The notes: a model not told the origin generated them from the letters alone. A DNA stretch of 22,592 bases from Gammaproteobacteria bacterium (GCA_003232015.1 QIKU01000186.1:1-22592); one strand, 5' to 3'. Numbered from the stretch's first letter, positions 1 to 10,132 are shown. Made by a program: numbers and translations.

Positions 1-704
1 AAATTTTCTCGTTGTGCCCAAACATCGGCGCTGTCCCGCGCAACAAAAATAGGCATGTCACCAAAGAGTTCCACACCATGTTGTTTTGCATAACCACGGA
101 TCTCATACCACTGAGTAAAAAAAACAAATTGCTCAAAGACAATCTGTTTAATCGATGGCTCTAAATCCTGCCGTGCAGCATTCAACGCATCATTATCTCG
201 GTGTCGAACCGGTTCCGGCCAGTCATACCATGGGTTATTTTTATAACGTTTTTTAAAAGCCATAAATAATGAATAATCTACCAACCAATGGGCATGCTCC
301 TCGGAAAATTCATCAATGTTTTTTTCCCAGAACGCATCCTTTAGCTGATAAAAAAAGTCTGCTGCAAAGTGCAAACAGGCAGAGCGATAATTTTTGTCTG
401 TTTCTTTTAATTTAATTTTATCCCTTTCAAGCCAGCCTTTATCTGCCAGCCAGTCAATACTAATAAGAGAAGGATTACCCGCATGCGACGATAAACACTG
501 ATAAGGTGAGCTGTCCTCATGCGTTGGCCCTAGCGGTAACATTTGCCACACTTTAAAACCGCAAGCATGAAGAAACTCGATAAACCGGTAGGCTTCATGC
601 CCAATGTCCCCATTATCTGATGCACCCGGCAGAGAAGTAGGATGCAATAACACACCCGCAGCACGGGGCCGCTTTATTTGTGTGTGATTGTTATTGCTAA
701 GCAT
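1..704 (-). CDS. malQ: 4-alpha-glucanotransferase (amylomaltase), 3' part missing
   Basis: This minus-strand frame opens with ATG at 704 and runs off the left edge, so only the N-terminal ~234 residues are present. I translated it by hand. It begins MLSNNNHTQIKRPRAAGVLL, then has a HPTSLPG segment near residue 21, WQMLPLGPT near 54 and GDMPIFVARDSADVW near 218. These are hallmarks of the GH77 amylomaltase family, with the N-terminal part of the (beta/alpha)8 barrel. The enzyme is cytoplasmic and transfers alpha-1,4-glucan segments between oligosaccharides, recycling short maltodextrins released during glycogen turnover. The catalytic acid residues lie beyond the window. Its start is only 3 bases after the stop of the GH57 gene and no good Shine-Dalgarno is visible, which suggests translational coupling in a glgC-GH57-malQ operon. 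Family assignment is very secure. Confidence 0.93.
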   Translation of the reverse strand, partial: MLSNNNHTQIKRPRAAGVLLHPTSLPGASDNGDIGHEAYRFIEFLHACGFKVWQMLPLGPTHEDSSPYQCLSSHAGNPSLISIDWLADKGWLERDKIKLKETDKNYRSACLHFAADFFYQLKDAFWEKNIDEFSEEHAHWLVDYSLFMAFKKRYKNNPWYDWPEPVRHRDNDALNAARQDLEPSIKQIVFEQFVFFTQWYEIRGYAKQHGVELFGDMPIFVARDSADVWAQREN

Positions 705-707
705 TGT

Positions 708-2417
708 TTACAGTTGCTGACCAGGCAACATTGCGCCCCCCATAATAGGGTCGCCAGAACCAAATGAAAATGCGTTGGCCAGATATTCCGGTGGCTCGAC
801 GTTTAATAGTTGATATAGATTACTTAAATGCAAACGATACTGCTCATCGAATGCCGCAACGGATTCGGCTGAGTTGTATTCACCAAACCACCAGAACCAG
901 TCCGAGCTCTCACAGGTTGCCAGTTGTATTTTAGCAAGTTCATATTCCTCGCCGGATAATCGCCCTTCATTGATAACCCTGTCATACACTTTCTTTGCAT
1001 CAACCAGCATATCCCAGGCACGGTTTTTATCTTTGTCACCTATCCAGGTTGACAAGGTGCCAAACACCCAACTACCCGCCACAATTTCACTCAGTGGTTT
1101 TATTGTTTTATGTGAAGCAAGGTAGTCACTGTATGTCGTCAACTTGATCCCGTCATGTTGAGACAGCTTTTCATATAAAGCGCTTAAAAAATAATAACCA
1201 TTTTGTGGATAATACTCCCAGGCGTTTTCTCCATCGAGTATGATGGATACAATCGCATCAGATTTATCACTGCATTTTTCAGCAATGGCTTCTAAATGAT
1301 GAATAAGATTTGCCACCGCATCATCGGCATGCCAGTCTGAATACTTAAAACCAATTAAGTCAGACAAACCATCGTCTCGAAAAAAACAAGCGGCAGAGGT
1401 GTCACGGTATTGGTAGGCTTGATGAATACAGTTATCGACAGTAATGTCTGACTTTTGTAATGAATTTCGCAACACGGTTTCACCACTGGCCAACCATTTA
1501 AAACCCATTTCGGAAATAAGATGAATGGTTTCGGCACTGATACTGCCTTCTGACGGCCAGCAACCTTGTGGCTCCATACCAAAAAAATGTTTAAACGTTT
1601 CAATGCCCTTTTGCATATGCCAGCGGCTTCTTTCCCAACCATCGGGATATTCATCGGCAAGCGGTAATTTAGCATCAGGCATCGCTTGTTGAGCCGATTT
1701 AATATCAATGAGTAGCGGGATAATCGGGTGTGCGTATGGTGTCATGGATAGTTCTATCTGGCCAGTCTCGGCAAGTTTTTTATAACGCCCAATAACACTG
1801 CTTATTAGTTCATGAATAATCTCAATCATCAAATGACGATCACGCACACTGAAGCACTGCCCCTTATTCATTAACGCAATAATGCGTTGATCGGTTATGC
1901 GTACAGTTTCGGCCATCCATGCCAGGTGATACCACACCAGCATATCGGCAAAAAACTGTTGTGAATAATATGTTAGCCGCTCAGAATTCTGTAACGCAAC
2001 TTCAGCCATTTCAGTCAGTATTTGAAAAACAGAAAAGCGACCAATCAGGCGTTCTTTGTTTGCCCGCAAACACGCTTTAATAATATGCACTCGTTTTTCC
2101 TGATCCAGAGACAAAACCGGATCAGCCAACGCAGATAAAAGAGAATCTCTCAGGGCTTTGCCATGGTGCAAGTAACCATCGAGCTGCTGTGCGTAGTCAT
2201 CAATTTGTTCAAGCAACACGGGGGCGAAATTAACAACAGCTTTTGCTTGGGCATTATTTTCAAGATGCGCAACCATATCCACATAATCTTTAATTGTATG
2301 CAGATAGGTCCAGGGTAAATGGTACTCGCCATTGCGCAAGTCTCGATATTCGGGTTGATGCATGTGCCAGTAGATAACCAGATTCAACGGCGTGGCATTG
2401 CTATTATTATCGGACAT
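708..2417 (-). CDS. GH57 family glycoside hydrolase (alpha-amylase / glucan-branching type)
   Basis: A 569-residue cytoplasmic protein with no signal peptide. GH57 signatures are visible: HMHQPEY near residues 18-24 (conserved region 1), CWPSEGS near 286-292 with Glu290 as the candidate nucleophile, [13 protein letters not shown] near 345-356 holding the candidate acid Asp, and [10 protein letters not shown] near 394-403. GH57 enzymes hydrolyse or rearrange alpha-1,4/1,6-glucans with a retaining mechanism in a (beta/alpha)7 barrel. Members of this length are usually annotated as alpha-amylase/alpha-mannosidase (COG1449 type). The gene overlaps the 3' end of glgC by 11 bases and is followed 3 bases later by malQ, so it very probably acts on stored glycogen or its dextrins. 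Whether it is an amylase, a debranching enzyme or a second branching enzyme cannot be told from sequence. The ATG at 2417 has a weak AGG about 10 bases upstream. Confidence 0.9.
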   Translation of the reverse strand: MSDNNSNATPLNLVIYWHMHQPEYRDLRNGEYHLPWTYLHTIKDYVDMVAHLENNAQAKAVVNFAPVLLEQIDDYAQQLDGYLHHGKALRDSLLSALADPVLSLDQEKRVHIIKACLRANKERLIGRFSVFQILTEMAEVALQNSERLTYYSQQFFADMLVWYHLAWMAETVRITDQRIIALMNKGQCFSVRDRHLMIEIIHELISSVIGRYKKLAETGQIELSMTPYAHPIIPLLIDIKSAQQAMPDAKLPLADEYPDGWERSRWHMQKGIETFKHFFGMEPQGCWPSEGSISAETIHLISEMGFKWLASGETVLRNSLQKSDITVDNCIHQAYQYRDTSAACFFRDDGLSDLIGFKYSDWHADDAVANLIHHLEAIAEKCSDKSDAIVSIILDGENAWEYYPQNGYYFLSALYEKLSQHDGIKLTTYSDYLASHKTIKPLSEIVAGSWVFGTLSTWIGDKDKNRAWDMLVDAKKVYDRVINEGRLSGEEYELAKIQLATCESSDWFWWFGEYNSAESVAAFDEQYRLHLSNLYQLLNVEPPEYLANAFSFGSGDPIMGGAMLPGQQL

Positions 2418-3675
2418 GATGAATAACCTGACCCAACATGTCTGGCGTCACTAACACCACACCGTTTGGTGAAACATGAAAACGTTTTTTATCCTCCTCT
2501 TCATTTTTCCCTATTATTGTACCATCCGAAATCTCACAACCTTTATCAATCACTGCATGGTAGATTTTACAGTGCTTGCCAATGGTCACATCCGGTAAAA
2601 TCACCGACGCTTCGACCTTGGAATAATCATCGACTGTCACATTCGAAAAGAGCAGTGAATGACGCACCTTGGCACCAGAAATAATACAACCACCGGATAC
2701 CATTGAATCGATAGCCATACCGCGCCTTTTATCATCATCAAAAATAAATTTAGCCGGAGGTAATTGTTCCTGGCTAGTCCAGATGGGCCATTCATCATCA
2801 TACAAATTAAGCTCGGGTGTGACGCCAATCAATTCCAGATTCGCTTCCCAAAAAGCGTCCACCGTGCCTACATCTCGCCAGTAAGACTGTATGCCACTAC
2901 TGGCATTAATAAACGGGTAAGCAAAAACATGGTATTTTTTTATGACATAAGGAATAATATCTTTGCCGAAATCATGACTGGAGTTAGGCGTATCCGCATC
3001 ACGAATGAGTAATTCAAATAACAGTTCGGTATTAAAGATATAGATACCCATTGAACACAACGATTCATCAGGCTTGCCCGGTACGGTTTCAGGCTGCTCT
3101 GGTTTTTCGGCAAAACTATGTATACGTAAATCTTTATCAACCCCCATTACTCCAAGTGCAGAGGCCTCCTCACGGTGCACCTCAATACAACCAATCGTAA
3201 CATCAGCCTTGCTTTTGACATGCTTTGCAAGCATGGCACCGTAATCCATTTTATAGATATGATCCCCGGCAAGGATCAGGACATAGTCGGGTGAATGTGA
3301 ACGGATAATATCTAGATTCTGGTAAATGGAATCGGCTGTACCGGCATACCATGAAGCTTCAATGCGCTGTTGTGCTGGTAGCAACTCAACAAATTCACCA
3401 AAGTCACCACGCAAATGTCCCCACCCCCGCTGTATATGTAAAATAAGCGAATGTGCCTTGTACTGGGTTATAACGCCAATTCGGCGTATGCCCGAATTAA
3501 TGCAGTTTGAAAGCGGAAAATCAATGATTCGAAATTTTCCACCAAATGGCACTGCGGGTTTTGCACGCCATTTTGTTAAATGTTTTAACCGTTCTCCCCG
3601 ACCACCTGCCATAATTAAAGCCAGAGTATTTCGAGTCAGGTTACTGACAAAGCGTGGTGACTTTTGTTTTTTCAT
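2407..3675 (-). CDS. glgC: Glucose-1-phosphate adenylyltransferase (ADP-glucose pyrophosphorylase)
   Basis: A 422-residue enzyme that makes ADP-glucose from ATP and glucose-1-phosphate, the committed and usually allosterically controlled step of bacterial glycogen synthesis. The nucleotide-binding loop MAGGRGERL lies at residues 22-30, followed by [17 protein letters not shown] (37-53). [12 protein letters not shown] is at 109-120, the metal-binding GDHIYKMD at 137-144 (Asp138 matches the catalytic Asp142 of E. coli), and AEKP at 189-192 (Lys191 matches the glucose-1-phosphate-binding lysine). The C-terminal half shows the repetitive hydrophobic pattern of a left-handed beta helix (for example [18 protein letters not shown]). 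Length fits the family (E. coli 431). It is the first gene of the minus-strand operon, divergent from glgB, and its stop overlaps the GH57 start. The ribosome-binding site is weak. Confidence 0.97.
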   Translation of the reverse strand: MKKQKSPRFVSNLTRNTLALIMAGGRGERLKHLTKWRAKPAVPFGGKFRIIDFPLSNCINSGIRRIGVITQYKAHSLILHIQRGWGHLRGDFGEFVELLPAQQRIEASWYAGTADSIYQNLDIIRSHSPDYVLILAGDHIYKMDYGAMLAKHVKSKADVTIGCIEVHREEASALGVMGVDKDLRIHSFAEKPEQPETVPGKPDESLCSMGIYIFNTELLFELLIRDADTPNSSHDFGKDIIPYVIKKYHVFAYPFINASSGIQSYWRDVGTVDAFWEANLELIGVTPELNLYDDEWPIWTSQEQLPPAKFIFDDDKRRGMAIDSMVSGGCIISGAKVRHSLLFSNVTVDDYSKVEASVILPDVTIGKHCKIYHAVIDKGCEISDGTIIGKNEEEDKKRFHVSPNGVVLVTPDMLGQVIHHVR

Positions 3676-3973
3676 CCGTGTATTTTTGCCTTTATTGATT
3701 TATATCCCGGTAAAAGAAGTTCCTTATCAACAATATTAAATAACCTTGAGACTATGGTGACAGCAATCTGACTACCCACACATGTGGGGTCAATGTATAT
3801 TAGTAGCCTGGCATAAAATTAAGTTCAACCTTAATAGCCTGAATAAAACCTGCTTTTGCGTATAAAATAACAACAATGAAAGTATGTACAGAACTTGTCT
3901 AACGCTGTACAAATACAATAAATAACAACTATTATTAATGTAAATATAAATGTCTATTAAGGATAGCCTGTTT
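3676..3973. promoter_or_regulatory. Divergent control region between glgC and glgB
   Basis: About 300 bases separate the divergent glgC and glgB starts and must hold both promoters. Visible elements are a 14-base near-palindrome CCCACACATGTGGG at 3775-3788 and two TGTACA palindromes at 3885-3890 and 3906-3911. A TATAAA at 3861-3866 could be a -10 for glgB, but no good -35 stands at the right distance. On the minus strand TTGACC (3787-3792) resembles a -35 for glgC, which would place the first palindrome in the promoter spacer. No open reading frame of note lies here. Promoter positions are guesses from motif shape. Confidence 0.4.
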
Positions 3974-6187
3974 ATGCCCCGATTCAATAGTTCAGCAGCA
4001 GATAAAGCGAGCTTAATCTATAAGACGCTCAAGGATGATCTCAAAAAGATCGCACAGGCAAATCATCATGACCCGTTTAAGGTTTTAGGTAAGCAGACAA
4101 CCCCACATGATAGCTATATTCTGTTGTATTCACCTGATACAGATCAATTAAACATCAGCGAAAAAAACATCCCAACATTACGTCTTGCTAACAGTGACTT
4201 CTTTGCCTGCCTGCAACAGCTTGATCAAATTGAAGAACATTATCTAATCACCCGCACCAGCAGCAAAAATAACGTGAACACCTATCACGACCCCTATAGC
4301 TTTAAACCGCAAATAGAAGATTATGATTTAAACCTGTTCTCCGCTGGAAAACATCTGCACATTTACCAAATTCTTGGGGCGCATGTTAAAACGATTGAGG
4401 GAATTCGTGGAGTGCTGTTTGCCACCTGGGCACCTAATGCTTCGCGCGTAAGTGTCATTGGTGATTTTAATAACTGGGATGGCCGCCGCCACCCGATGCG
4501 TTCACGGGGAGCCAGTGGGGTATGGGAACTTTTTATTCCTGAAGTAGAAAATGGCGCACTGTATAAATTTGAAATCCGGCATAGCCGTTCTGGAGAAATT
4601 CATTCCAAATCAGATCCTTATGCACAACAACTCGAACTGCGACCACGCACCGGCTCTGTTGTTCTTGATACTGTTAAATTCAACTGGCAAGACCAGAAGT
4701 GGCTAACAGCCAGAGAACAACGTAACTGGTTGCACGAACCCCTTTCCATTTACGAATGCCATCTTGGTTCATGGCAACGTGATGACCGTGGCCAGTTTCT
4801 GGATTATCGGGAGCTGGCTCATCGGCTGGTCGATTATATAAAAGAAACCGGCTTTACCCATATTGAACTGTTGCCCATTACTGAACACCCTCTGGACGCT
4901 TCCTGGGGTTATCAAACCACAGGCTACTTTGCAGCAACAAGCCGTTTTGGCAGCGCGGCGGATTTTCGTTATTTTGTGGATTACTGCCATCAACATAATA
5001 TTGGTGTTTTACTCGACTGGGTGCCAGCGCATTTTCCAAAAGATGCACACGGCCTGGCAAAATTTGATGGCAGTGCATTATATGAACATGAAGATCCACG
5101 CCGCGGAGAACACCGTGACTGGGGCACGTTAATATATAACTATGACCGCAACGAAGTTAAAAACTTTCTAGTCTCAAGTGCTATATTCTGGCTAGAGGAG
5201 TATCACATTGACGGCTTACGCGTTGATGCCGTGGCTTCAATGCTTTATCTGGATTATTCCCGCGAGGAAGGTGACTGGCTGCCTAACCGCCATGGCGGTA
5301 ACGAGAATATTGAAGCTATTAAATTTCTTCGCGAGTTAAATACCGCCACGCATGCCCAGTTTCCCGGCACATTGATAATGGCAGAAGAATCCACCGCATG
5401 GCCGCAGGTAACACGACCAACCAATATCGGCGGGCTTGGTTTTAGTATGAAGTGGAATATGGGCTGGATGCATGACAGTTTAATCTATTTGTCAAAGGAT
5501 CCAGTACATCGTCATTACCACCACGATCAGTTAACCTTTGGTCTGTTATATTTATTTACTGAAAATTTTATCCTGCCTTTCTCACATGATGAAGTGGTGC
5601 ACGGTAAAAGTTCCCTGTTATACAAAATGCCCGGCGACGAATGGCAACAGTTTGCAAACTTGCGCTTACTCTATACTTATATGTTCACTTATCCCGGAAA
5701 AAAACTCCTGTTTATGGGCTGTGAATTTGGGCAGGGTGAAGAATGGGATCATGATAAAGAACTGGACTGGTATGTGCTGCAATACCCGCTCCATGCCGGT
5801 GTTAAAAAACTGGTATCGGATCTAAACAGCTTATACAAGCAACAAGCCGCCCTGCACCAATATGATTTTGACGATTGTGGATTTGAATGGATCGACTGCC
5901 ATGATACCGAACAATCTGTTTTGTCCTACTTAAGAAAATCAGAGCAGGAGTCTATTATTGTTATCTTAAATTTTACACCCATTGTACGCGAAGCCTACCG
6001 CATCGGTGTGCCGGAACTGGTAGAGTATGATATTATTTTTAATTCTGACTCAGACTATTATTCAGGCAGTAACGCAGGCAGCCATTCCAGCATTCAAGCT
6101 GAAAATATTAAATGGATGAACCAGCCGGCCTCTCTCGAATTAACTCTGCCACCACTGGCAGGCCTGGTACTCAAAAAAAGACCATGA
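3974..6187 (+). CDS. glgB: 1,4-alpha-glucan branching enzyme
   Basis: A GH13 branching enzyme of 737 residues from ATG 3974. It cuts alpha-1,4 chains and re-joins them by alpha-1,6 bonds to form glycogen branches. An in-frame ATG at 3950 would add eight residues, but it has no ribosome-binding site, whereas AAGGA at 3959-3963 stands 10 bases before 3974. The N1 domain contains HHDPFKVLG, and a CBM48 domain follows ([24 protein letters not shown]). In the catalytic barrel the nucleophile is Asp418 ([17 protein letters not shown]), the acid/base Glu471 (MAEEST) and the third carboxylate Asp539 ([10 protein letters not shown]). Their spacing of 53 and 68 residues equals that of E. coli GlgB. The C-terminal all-beta domain is present. 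It is first gene of the glgB-glgA unit, and its stop overlaps the glgA start by four bases. Confidence 0.97.
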   Translation: MPRFNSSAADKASLIYKTLKDDLKKIAQANHHDPFKVLGKQTTPHDSYILLYSPDTDQLNISEKNIPTLRLANSDFFACLQQLDQIEEHYLITRTSSKNNVNTYHDPYSFKPQIEDYDLNLFSAGKHLHIYQILGAHVKTIEGIRGVLFATWAPNASRVSVIGDFNNWDGRRHPMRSRGASGVWELFIPEVENGALYKFEIRHSRSGEIHSKSDPYAQQLELRPRTGSVVLDTVKFNWQDQKWLTAREQRNWLHEPLSIYECHLGSWQRDDRGQFLDYRELAHRLVDYIKETGFTHIELLPITEHPLDASWGYQTTGYFAATSRFGSAADFRYFVDYCHQHNIGVLLDWVPAHFPKDAHGLAKFDGSALYEHEDPRRGEHRDWGTLIYNYDRNEVKNFLVSSAIFWLEEYHIDGLRVDAVASMLYLDYSREEGDWLPNRHGGNENIEAIKFLRELNTATHAQFPGTLIMAEESTAWPQVTRPTNIGGLGFSMKWNMGWMHDSLIYLSKDPVHRHYHHDQLTFGLLYLFTENFILPFSHDEVVHGKSSLLYKMPGDEWQQFANLRLLYTYMFTYPGKKLLFMGCEFGQGEEWDHDKELDWYVLQYPLHAGVKKLVSDLNSLYKQQAALHQYDFDDCGFEWIDCHDTEQSVLSYLRKSEQESIIVILNFTPIVREAYRIGVPELVEYDIIFNSDSDYYSGSNAGSHSSIQAENIKWMNQPASLELTLPPLAGLVLKKRP

Positions 6188-7632
6188 GTAAAATTCTTTA
6201 TATTAGCAGCGAAGCCTTTCCACTGATTAAAACCGGTGGGCTGGCTGATGTTGCCGGTAGTTTACCAGCCGCCTTATTAAAGCTGTCACAGGATGTTCGA
6301 TTATTATTACCGGCTTATCCTGAAGTCCTGAAGAAAATTAAAAAGAAAAAAATCCTGGCAAAAACCCGCTACCACAATCAAGCCGTTAGCATTATTGAAA
6401 GCCGCTTACCTGGCAGCCATGTTATTGTCTGGCTGGTGGATTGTCCTGCCGCCTTTAATCGTCCGGGTGGCCCTTACACCGATCATCATGGTCATGAATG
6501 GGATGATAATGCACTGCGTTTTGCAGTTCTGTGTTATGCCGCTGTTGATATCGCCTTAAACAAACTGGCACTAAGCTGGTACCCCGATGTAGTGCATTGT
6601 AATGACTGGCAGTCTGGCCTTGTGCCCGCCTTGTTAAGCCTGAGTTCCAAAAGACCCGCCACCGTTTTCACGATTCACAATCTCGCTTATCAGGGTGTTT
6701 TTAATAAACAGACTTTTACAGATTTAAAGTTACCCAAAAAACTCTGGCATCCTGATGGTCTGGAATTTTATGACCAGTTATCCTTTATAAAAGGCGGGCT
6801 GGCTTATGCTGATAAAATAACAGCCGTAAGCCCTAATTATGCTAAAGAAATTTTGCAACCAGAATACGGTTATGGCCTGAGTGGCCTTTTAAAACATCGA
6901 AGAAAGGATCTTAGCGGGATACTTAATGGCATCAATAAAAAACACTGGAACCCGGGAACCGACCCTTATCTGAAGCAAAAATATAATCAGCGGTCATTAA
7001 ATAAAAAATCGCTGAATAAAACAGCGTTGCAACAGGAACTATCATTACCGGTTAATGTCAGCATTCCATTAATAGGCATGGTCAGCCGTTTAGTGGAGCA
7101 AAAAGGTCTGGAGTTTATTCTGGATTCCCTGGAAAAAATATTGTCGCTAGCCGTTCAATTCGTTATTCTCGGCACGGGAGAATCGCATTATGAGCGACAG
7201 CTGTCCAACTGGGCCAGCCAACATCCCGATAAACTGCACGTTACCATTGGCTATGATGAAGCTCTGGCACACCGAATTGAAGCCGCCAGCGATATGTATT
7301 TAATGCCCTCGATCTTTGAACCTTGTGGCCTTAACCAGTTATACAGCTTACGTTACGGCACCTTACCCATCGTCACGCCGGTCGGTGGGCTGGCCGATAC
7401 GGTTATCAATGCCAGTGAAAAAAATAGCACTTATGGTGCAGCCAATGGTTTTGTCTTAAAAAATAAAAATTCCAGTGCACTGCTAGCGGCTATTAAACGG
7501 GCGCTCGTGATGTATAAAAAACCAGAACAATGGCGTCAACTACAGCATAACGCCATGAGTGGCGACTTTTCATGGAAAACAAGTGCTGAGCACTATGTTC
7601 GCCTGTATCAACAAGCAATAAAGGCAGTTTAA
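6184..7632 (+). CDS. glgA: Glycogen synthase (ADP-glucose dependent)
   Basis: A 482-residue GT5 glycosyltransferase that transfers glucose from ADP-glucose to the non-reducing end of the growing alpha-1,4 chain. The start is ATG 6184 in an ATGA overlap with the glgB stop. A longer in-frame start at 6112 lies deep inside glgB and is unlikely. The [13 protein letters not shown] motif at residues 16-28 binds ADP-glucose (Lys16, matching Lys15 of E. coli), [15 protein letters not shown] follows mid-N-domain, and [20 protein letters not shown] (Glu379) lies in the C-domain as in all GT-B glycogen synthases. Length is normal for the bacterial family (E. coli 477). Tight coupling to glgB suggests the two are made in fixed ratio. 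The gene ends four bases before the convergent SAP-like gene, with no obvious terminator between them. Confidence 0.97.
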   Translation: MSKILYISSEAFPLIKTGGLADVAGSLPAALLKLSQDVRLLLPAYPEVLKKIKKKKILAKTRYHNQAVSIIESRLPGSHVIVWLVDCPAAFNRPGGPYTDHHGHEWDDNALRFAVLCYAAVDIALNKLALSWYPDVVHCNDWQSGLVPALLSLSSKRPATVFTIHNLAYQGVFNKQTFTDLKLPKKLWHPDGLEFYDQLSFIKGGLAYADKITAVSPNYAKEILQPEYGYGLSGLLKHRRKDLSGILNGINKKHWNPGTDPYLKQKYNQRSLNKKSLNKTALQQELSLPVNVSIPLIGMVSRLVEQKGLEFILDSLEKILSLAVQFVILGTGESHYERQLSNWASQHPDKLHVTIGYDEALAHRIEAASDMYLMPSIFEPCGLNQLYSLRYGTLPIVTPVGGLADTVINASEKNSTYGAANGFVLKNKNSSALLAAIKRALVMYKKPEQWRQLQHNAMSGDFSWKTSAEHYVRLYQQAIKAV

Positions 7633-7636
7633 TATG

Positions 7637-7840
7637 CTAACTGTGTAATTTTTTCGCCGCGGCAAAACAATCGTCACGCCATGAACAATTCATCTGATCA
7701 CATTCGCCGTCTGTTGCCGATGCAAAACAATTAAAATTTCCTTCAGAAAGCTGGATCTCCTGAATTAATTTAAGCTTGCTCAGGTGTGATGTTTTAATGC
7801 CAAAGTCTTTTGCCCTACCGCGTATTTCCTGCATATTCAT
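7637..7840 (-). CDS. Small SAP/Rho-N-like protein with four conserved-looking cysteines
   Basis: A 67-residue protein starting MNMQEIRGRAKDFGIKTSHL. I chose ATG 7840 because a full AAGGAGG lies seven bases upstream; the more upstream start at 7861 would place that site inside the gene. Residues 1-32 fit a SAP or Rho-N type helix-extended loop-helix, a fold that often binds nucleic acid. The C-terminal half carries Cys38, Cys47, Cys52 and Cys58 (C-x8-C-x4-C-x5-C), which could hold a metal. I recall similar short SAP-domain proteins with an EGNF-CF and W-R-DCF pattern in other Gammaproteobacteria, without a known function. It runs convergent to glgA with only four bases between the stops. The strong ribosome-binding site and palindromic upstream region suggest a highly translated, regulated gene. 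Confidence 0.85.
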   Translation of the reverse strand: MNMQEIRGRAKDFGIKTSHLSKLKLIQEIQLSEGNFNCFASATDGECDQMNCSWRDDCFAAAKKLHS

Positions 7841-7944
7841 AATAAACCTCCTTTTGTACACAATAATATTTTTTTAATAGAAAAACACTTACACTACGAT
7901 AATGTAAATATAGTGTACAAATTCAGTTAATCCAGAAATTCATT
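7841..7944 (-). promoter_or_regulatory. Upstream region of the SAP-like gene with nested palindromes
   Basis: The 104 bases between the SAP-like start and the pgl stop hold the strong ribosome-binding site (AAGGAGG, complement of 7846-7853). An 8-base inverted repeat TTGTACAC/GTGTACAA lies at 7854-7861 and 7913-7920. Between them is a near-palindrome, TTACACTACGATAATGTAA, at 7889-7907, with one mismatched pair. The paired sites look like operator half-sites or a pair of operators. I could not place a convincing -35/-10 pair. Confidence 0.4.
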
Positions 7945-8613
7945 TCAAATGCTCGAAGCAACCACTCCTTCATCAACGAACCAGTAAATATCACCCAGAC
8001 AATTTATCGGTAGCGGCTCACCTGCCTTAATGCGGGCAATTATCGACGCCTTTTCCTTACCGCCTGCCAATACCACGCGGTTTAATGTTCGTTTTAAGGT
8101 TTCCATACTCAGCGATACCCGTTCACCTGGTGGCTTAGGTGAATGGTAAATGGGAATAACCGAACGTGTATCGCTCAAAGCATCATTACCGGGAAATAAA
8201 CTTGCTGTATGCCCATCTTCACCAATCCCCAGAAAGGCAAGGTCAAAACAATCAAAACCGGCAATAACATCACGATACACCGCAGCGGCCTCTTCGACTC
8301 CCTTTTCAGTTGGCACTCGGTAAATATGCGTATCGGTTATTTTTGACCATAAATATTTATCCAGCATCACATCGTTACGTTCAGCGTGTCCTGCCGGAAA
8401 ACACCGTTCATCACCCAAATACCAATGTACTTTTTCCCAGGGCAATTTTTTTTCCGCAAGATAAGTTAAACAGTATTTTGGTGTGTTACCACCGGGTAAT
8501 ACGACACGACAAATATTTTTTTGCTGGATACTCGTTTCAATTTTATCCGCAATAAACTCGGCCGCTGCTTTAGCAGCCTGCTCAAACTCTTTATATACAA
8601 ACCATTTATGCAC
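7945..8613 (-). CDS. pgl: 6-phosphogluconolactonase
   Basis: A 222-residue SOL/DevB-type lactonase that hydrolyses 6-phosphogluconolactone to 6-phosphogluconate, the second step of the oxidative pentose phosphate pathway. Family motifs are all present: LPGGNTPKYCL at residues 39-49, VHWYLGDERCFP at 62-73 and FLGIGEDGHTASLFPG at 127-142, where the GEDGHTAS segment carries the catalytic His. Length is typical for DevB-type enzymes and the protein has no signal peptide. The start is GTG at 8613, five bases after the zwf stop, with only a weak AGG upstream, so translation is probably coupled to zwf. It is the last gene of gnd-zwf-pgl. Confidence 0.95.
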   Translation of the reverse strand: MHKWFVYKEFEQAAKAAAEFIADKIETSIQQKNICRVVLPGGNTPKYCLTYLAEKKLPWEKVHWYLGDERCFPAGHAERNDVMLDKYLWSKITDTHIYRVPTEKGVEEAAAVYRDVIAGFDCFDLAFLGIGEDGHTASLFPGNDALSDTRSVIPIYHSPKPPGERVSLSMETLKRTLNRVVLAGGKEKASIIARIKAGEPLPINCLGDIYWFVDEGVVASSI

Positions 8614-8618
8614 TTTAA

Positions 8619-10115
8619 TTAACCTGGCTTATGCCATCCACCGACACAGTCAGAAAATAACGCATCCATTCCTGGAATATCCCATGTCCCGGAACGATAA
8701 CGCTCGACAGATAAACGATCTTTCCACCCGTTTAATATTGGTTCAATAATAGACCAGGACTCTTCAACTTCATCGGCACGTGAAAATAAAGTTGCATCGC
8801 CCATTAACACATCATGTATTAATACTTCATAGGCATCAGAAACATCCATGCCATCTTCAGAATAAGGCGCACGCATCACCATTCGCTGTGTGTCGGTGGT
8901 TAACCCCGGCATTTTTGCATTCATCCGTAAAAAAATACCTTCATCCGGGTGTAAACGAAAAACCAGTGAATTAGCAATGGGGGGCGTGGCATGCGTGTCA
9001 AACAGGTTAAACGGCAGCTTACGAAACCGAATAACAATTTCAGAAACACGTCTGGGTAAACGTTTGCCAGTCCAGAGAATAAAGGGAACACCTTGCCAGC
9101 GCCAGTTGTCTATGTAAAACCGCACCCCGGAAAATGTTTCCGTTACAGAGTCGGGGGACACACCTTCTTCTGCCACATACGCAGTGACCTTTTCTTTACC
9201 ACTTTCCCCTGAACTGTATTGTGCTGCAACTGTTTGCTGCTTAACCTGTTCAGGTTCTAAATGGCGAACGGCACGTAGCACTTTTATTTTTTCGTCACGC
9301 ACGGCATCTGCAGTAAATTCAACCGGCGGTTCCATCGCCACCAGCGTCATCACCTGCATTAAATGGCTCTGGATCATGTCACGTAATGCGCCCGACTTTT
9401 CATAGTAATTGGCACGGTATTCTATGCCAATCTCTTCAGCTGCCGAGATTTGAATATGATCAATAAAATTTCGATTCCATAAGGGTTCCAGAATACTATT
9501 AGCAAAGCGGTAAACTAACAGGTTCTGCACACTTTCTTTACCCAGATAGTGGTCAATACGGTATATCTGGGATTCATTTAATAGTGCTTGTAAGTCATGG
9601 TTTAACTGACGGGCGCTATCTAAATCCATGCCAAAGGGTTTTTCAATAACCACCCGCCGGAAACCATTACTTTCATTGTCCAGGCCATGTTTATGCAAAC
9701 CTGCCGCTATGGTGGTATACCAATCAGGTGGCACAGCACAGTAAAACATGGCATTAGTATGCCCGTCTAATAATTCAAGTGAGGTCGCTAAGTCAGTGTA
9801 GGTTTGCTCATCCTGTAAATCGCCGTCAATCATTTTTAAACGGGAAGAAAATTCGGCCCATTGCTGATCATTCATTTCAATATTAGCTGAATAATCCGTC
9901 AGACCCTGACGCAAGCTGTTTAGCCAAGCTTCGTTAGTCCGCCCTTTTAGCACACCAATAATTTTACTCTCAGAGTGTAACAAACCACAGCGCAACATTT
10001 TAACCAGGGCCGGTATCAGTTTACGTTTGGTTAAGTCGCCACCGGCACCAAAAATAACAATATTGGTTGGCTCCGTTGGCTCGCCTAAACATTGAGTTGT
10101 TAGTGCTTCTTCCAT
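8619..10115 (-). CDS. zwf: Glucose-6-phosphate 1-dehydrogenase
   Basis: A 498-residue enzyme oxidising glucose-6-phosphate to 6-phosphogluconolactone with NAD(P)+. The coenzyme loop FGAGGDLTKRKL is at residues 22-33, VVIEKPFG at 156-163, and the substrate signature RIDHYLGKE at 187-195. Further on, KSGALRDMIQSHLMQ carries the conserved active-site His. Length matches the family (E. coli 491). The ATG at 10115 has AGAGG five bases upstream. It sits in the middle of a tight gnd-zwf-pgl unit (17 bases from gnd, 5 to pgl), which would supply NADPH and pentoses. Glucose-6-phosphate is the shared branch point with the glycogen genes next door. Confidence 0.97.
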   Translation of the reverse strand: MEEALTTQCLGEPTEPTNIVIFGAGGDLTKRKLIPALVKMLRCGLLHSESKIIGVLKGRTNEAWLNSLRQGLTDYSANIEMNDQQWAEFSSRLKMIDGDLQDEQTYTDLATSLELLDGHTNAMFYCAVPPDWYTTIAAGLHKHGLDNESNGFRRVVIEKPFGMDLDSARQLNHDLQALLNESQIYRIDHYLGKESVQNLLVYRFANSILEPLWNRNFIDHIQISAAEEIGIEYRANYYEKSGALRDMIQSHLMQVMTLVAMEPPVEFTADAVRDEKIKVLRAVRHLEPEQVKQQTVAAQYSSGESGKEKVTAYVAEEGVSPDSVTETFSGVRFYIDNWRWQGVPFILWTGKRLPRRVSEIVIRFRKLPFNLFDTHATPPIANSLVFRLHPDEGIFLRMNAKMPGLTTDTQRMVMRAPYSEDGMDVSDAYEVLIHDVLMGDATLFSRADEVEESWSIIEPILNGWKDRLSVERYRSGTWDIPGMDALFSDCVGGWHKPG

Positions 10116-10132
10116 CGTTGCCTCTTTAAATA

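Noticed and set aside
3326..3739. 137-codon open frame on the plus strand
   Set aside because: It lies almost wholly opposite glgC, whose protein is unmistakable, and its translation has no recognisable features.
6112..6183. Upstream in-frame start for glgA
   Set aside because: It would lie inside the glgB C-terminus; the ATGA start at 6184 gives the standard N-terminus.
7650..7670. GCCGCGGC palindrome with flanking T and A runs as a glgA terminator
   Set aside because: The palindrome has no loop and lies within the SAP-like coding sequence; it encodes an Ala-Ala-Ala stretch, which explains it.
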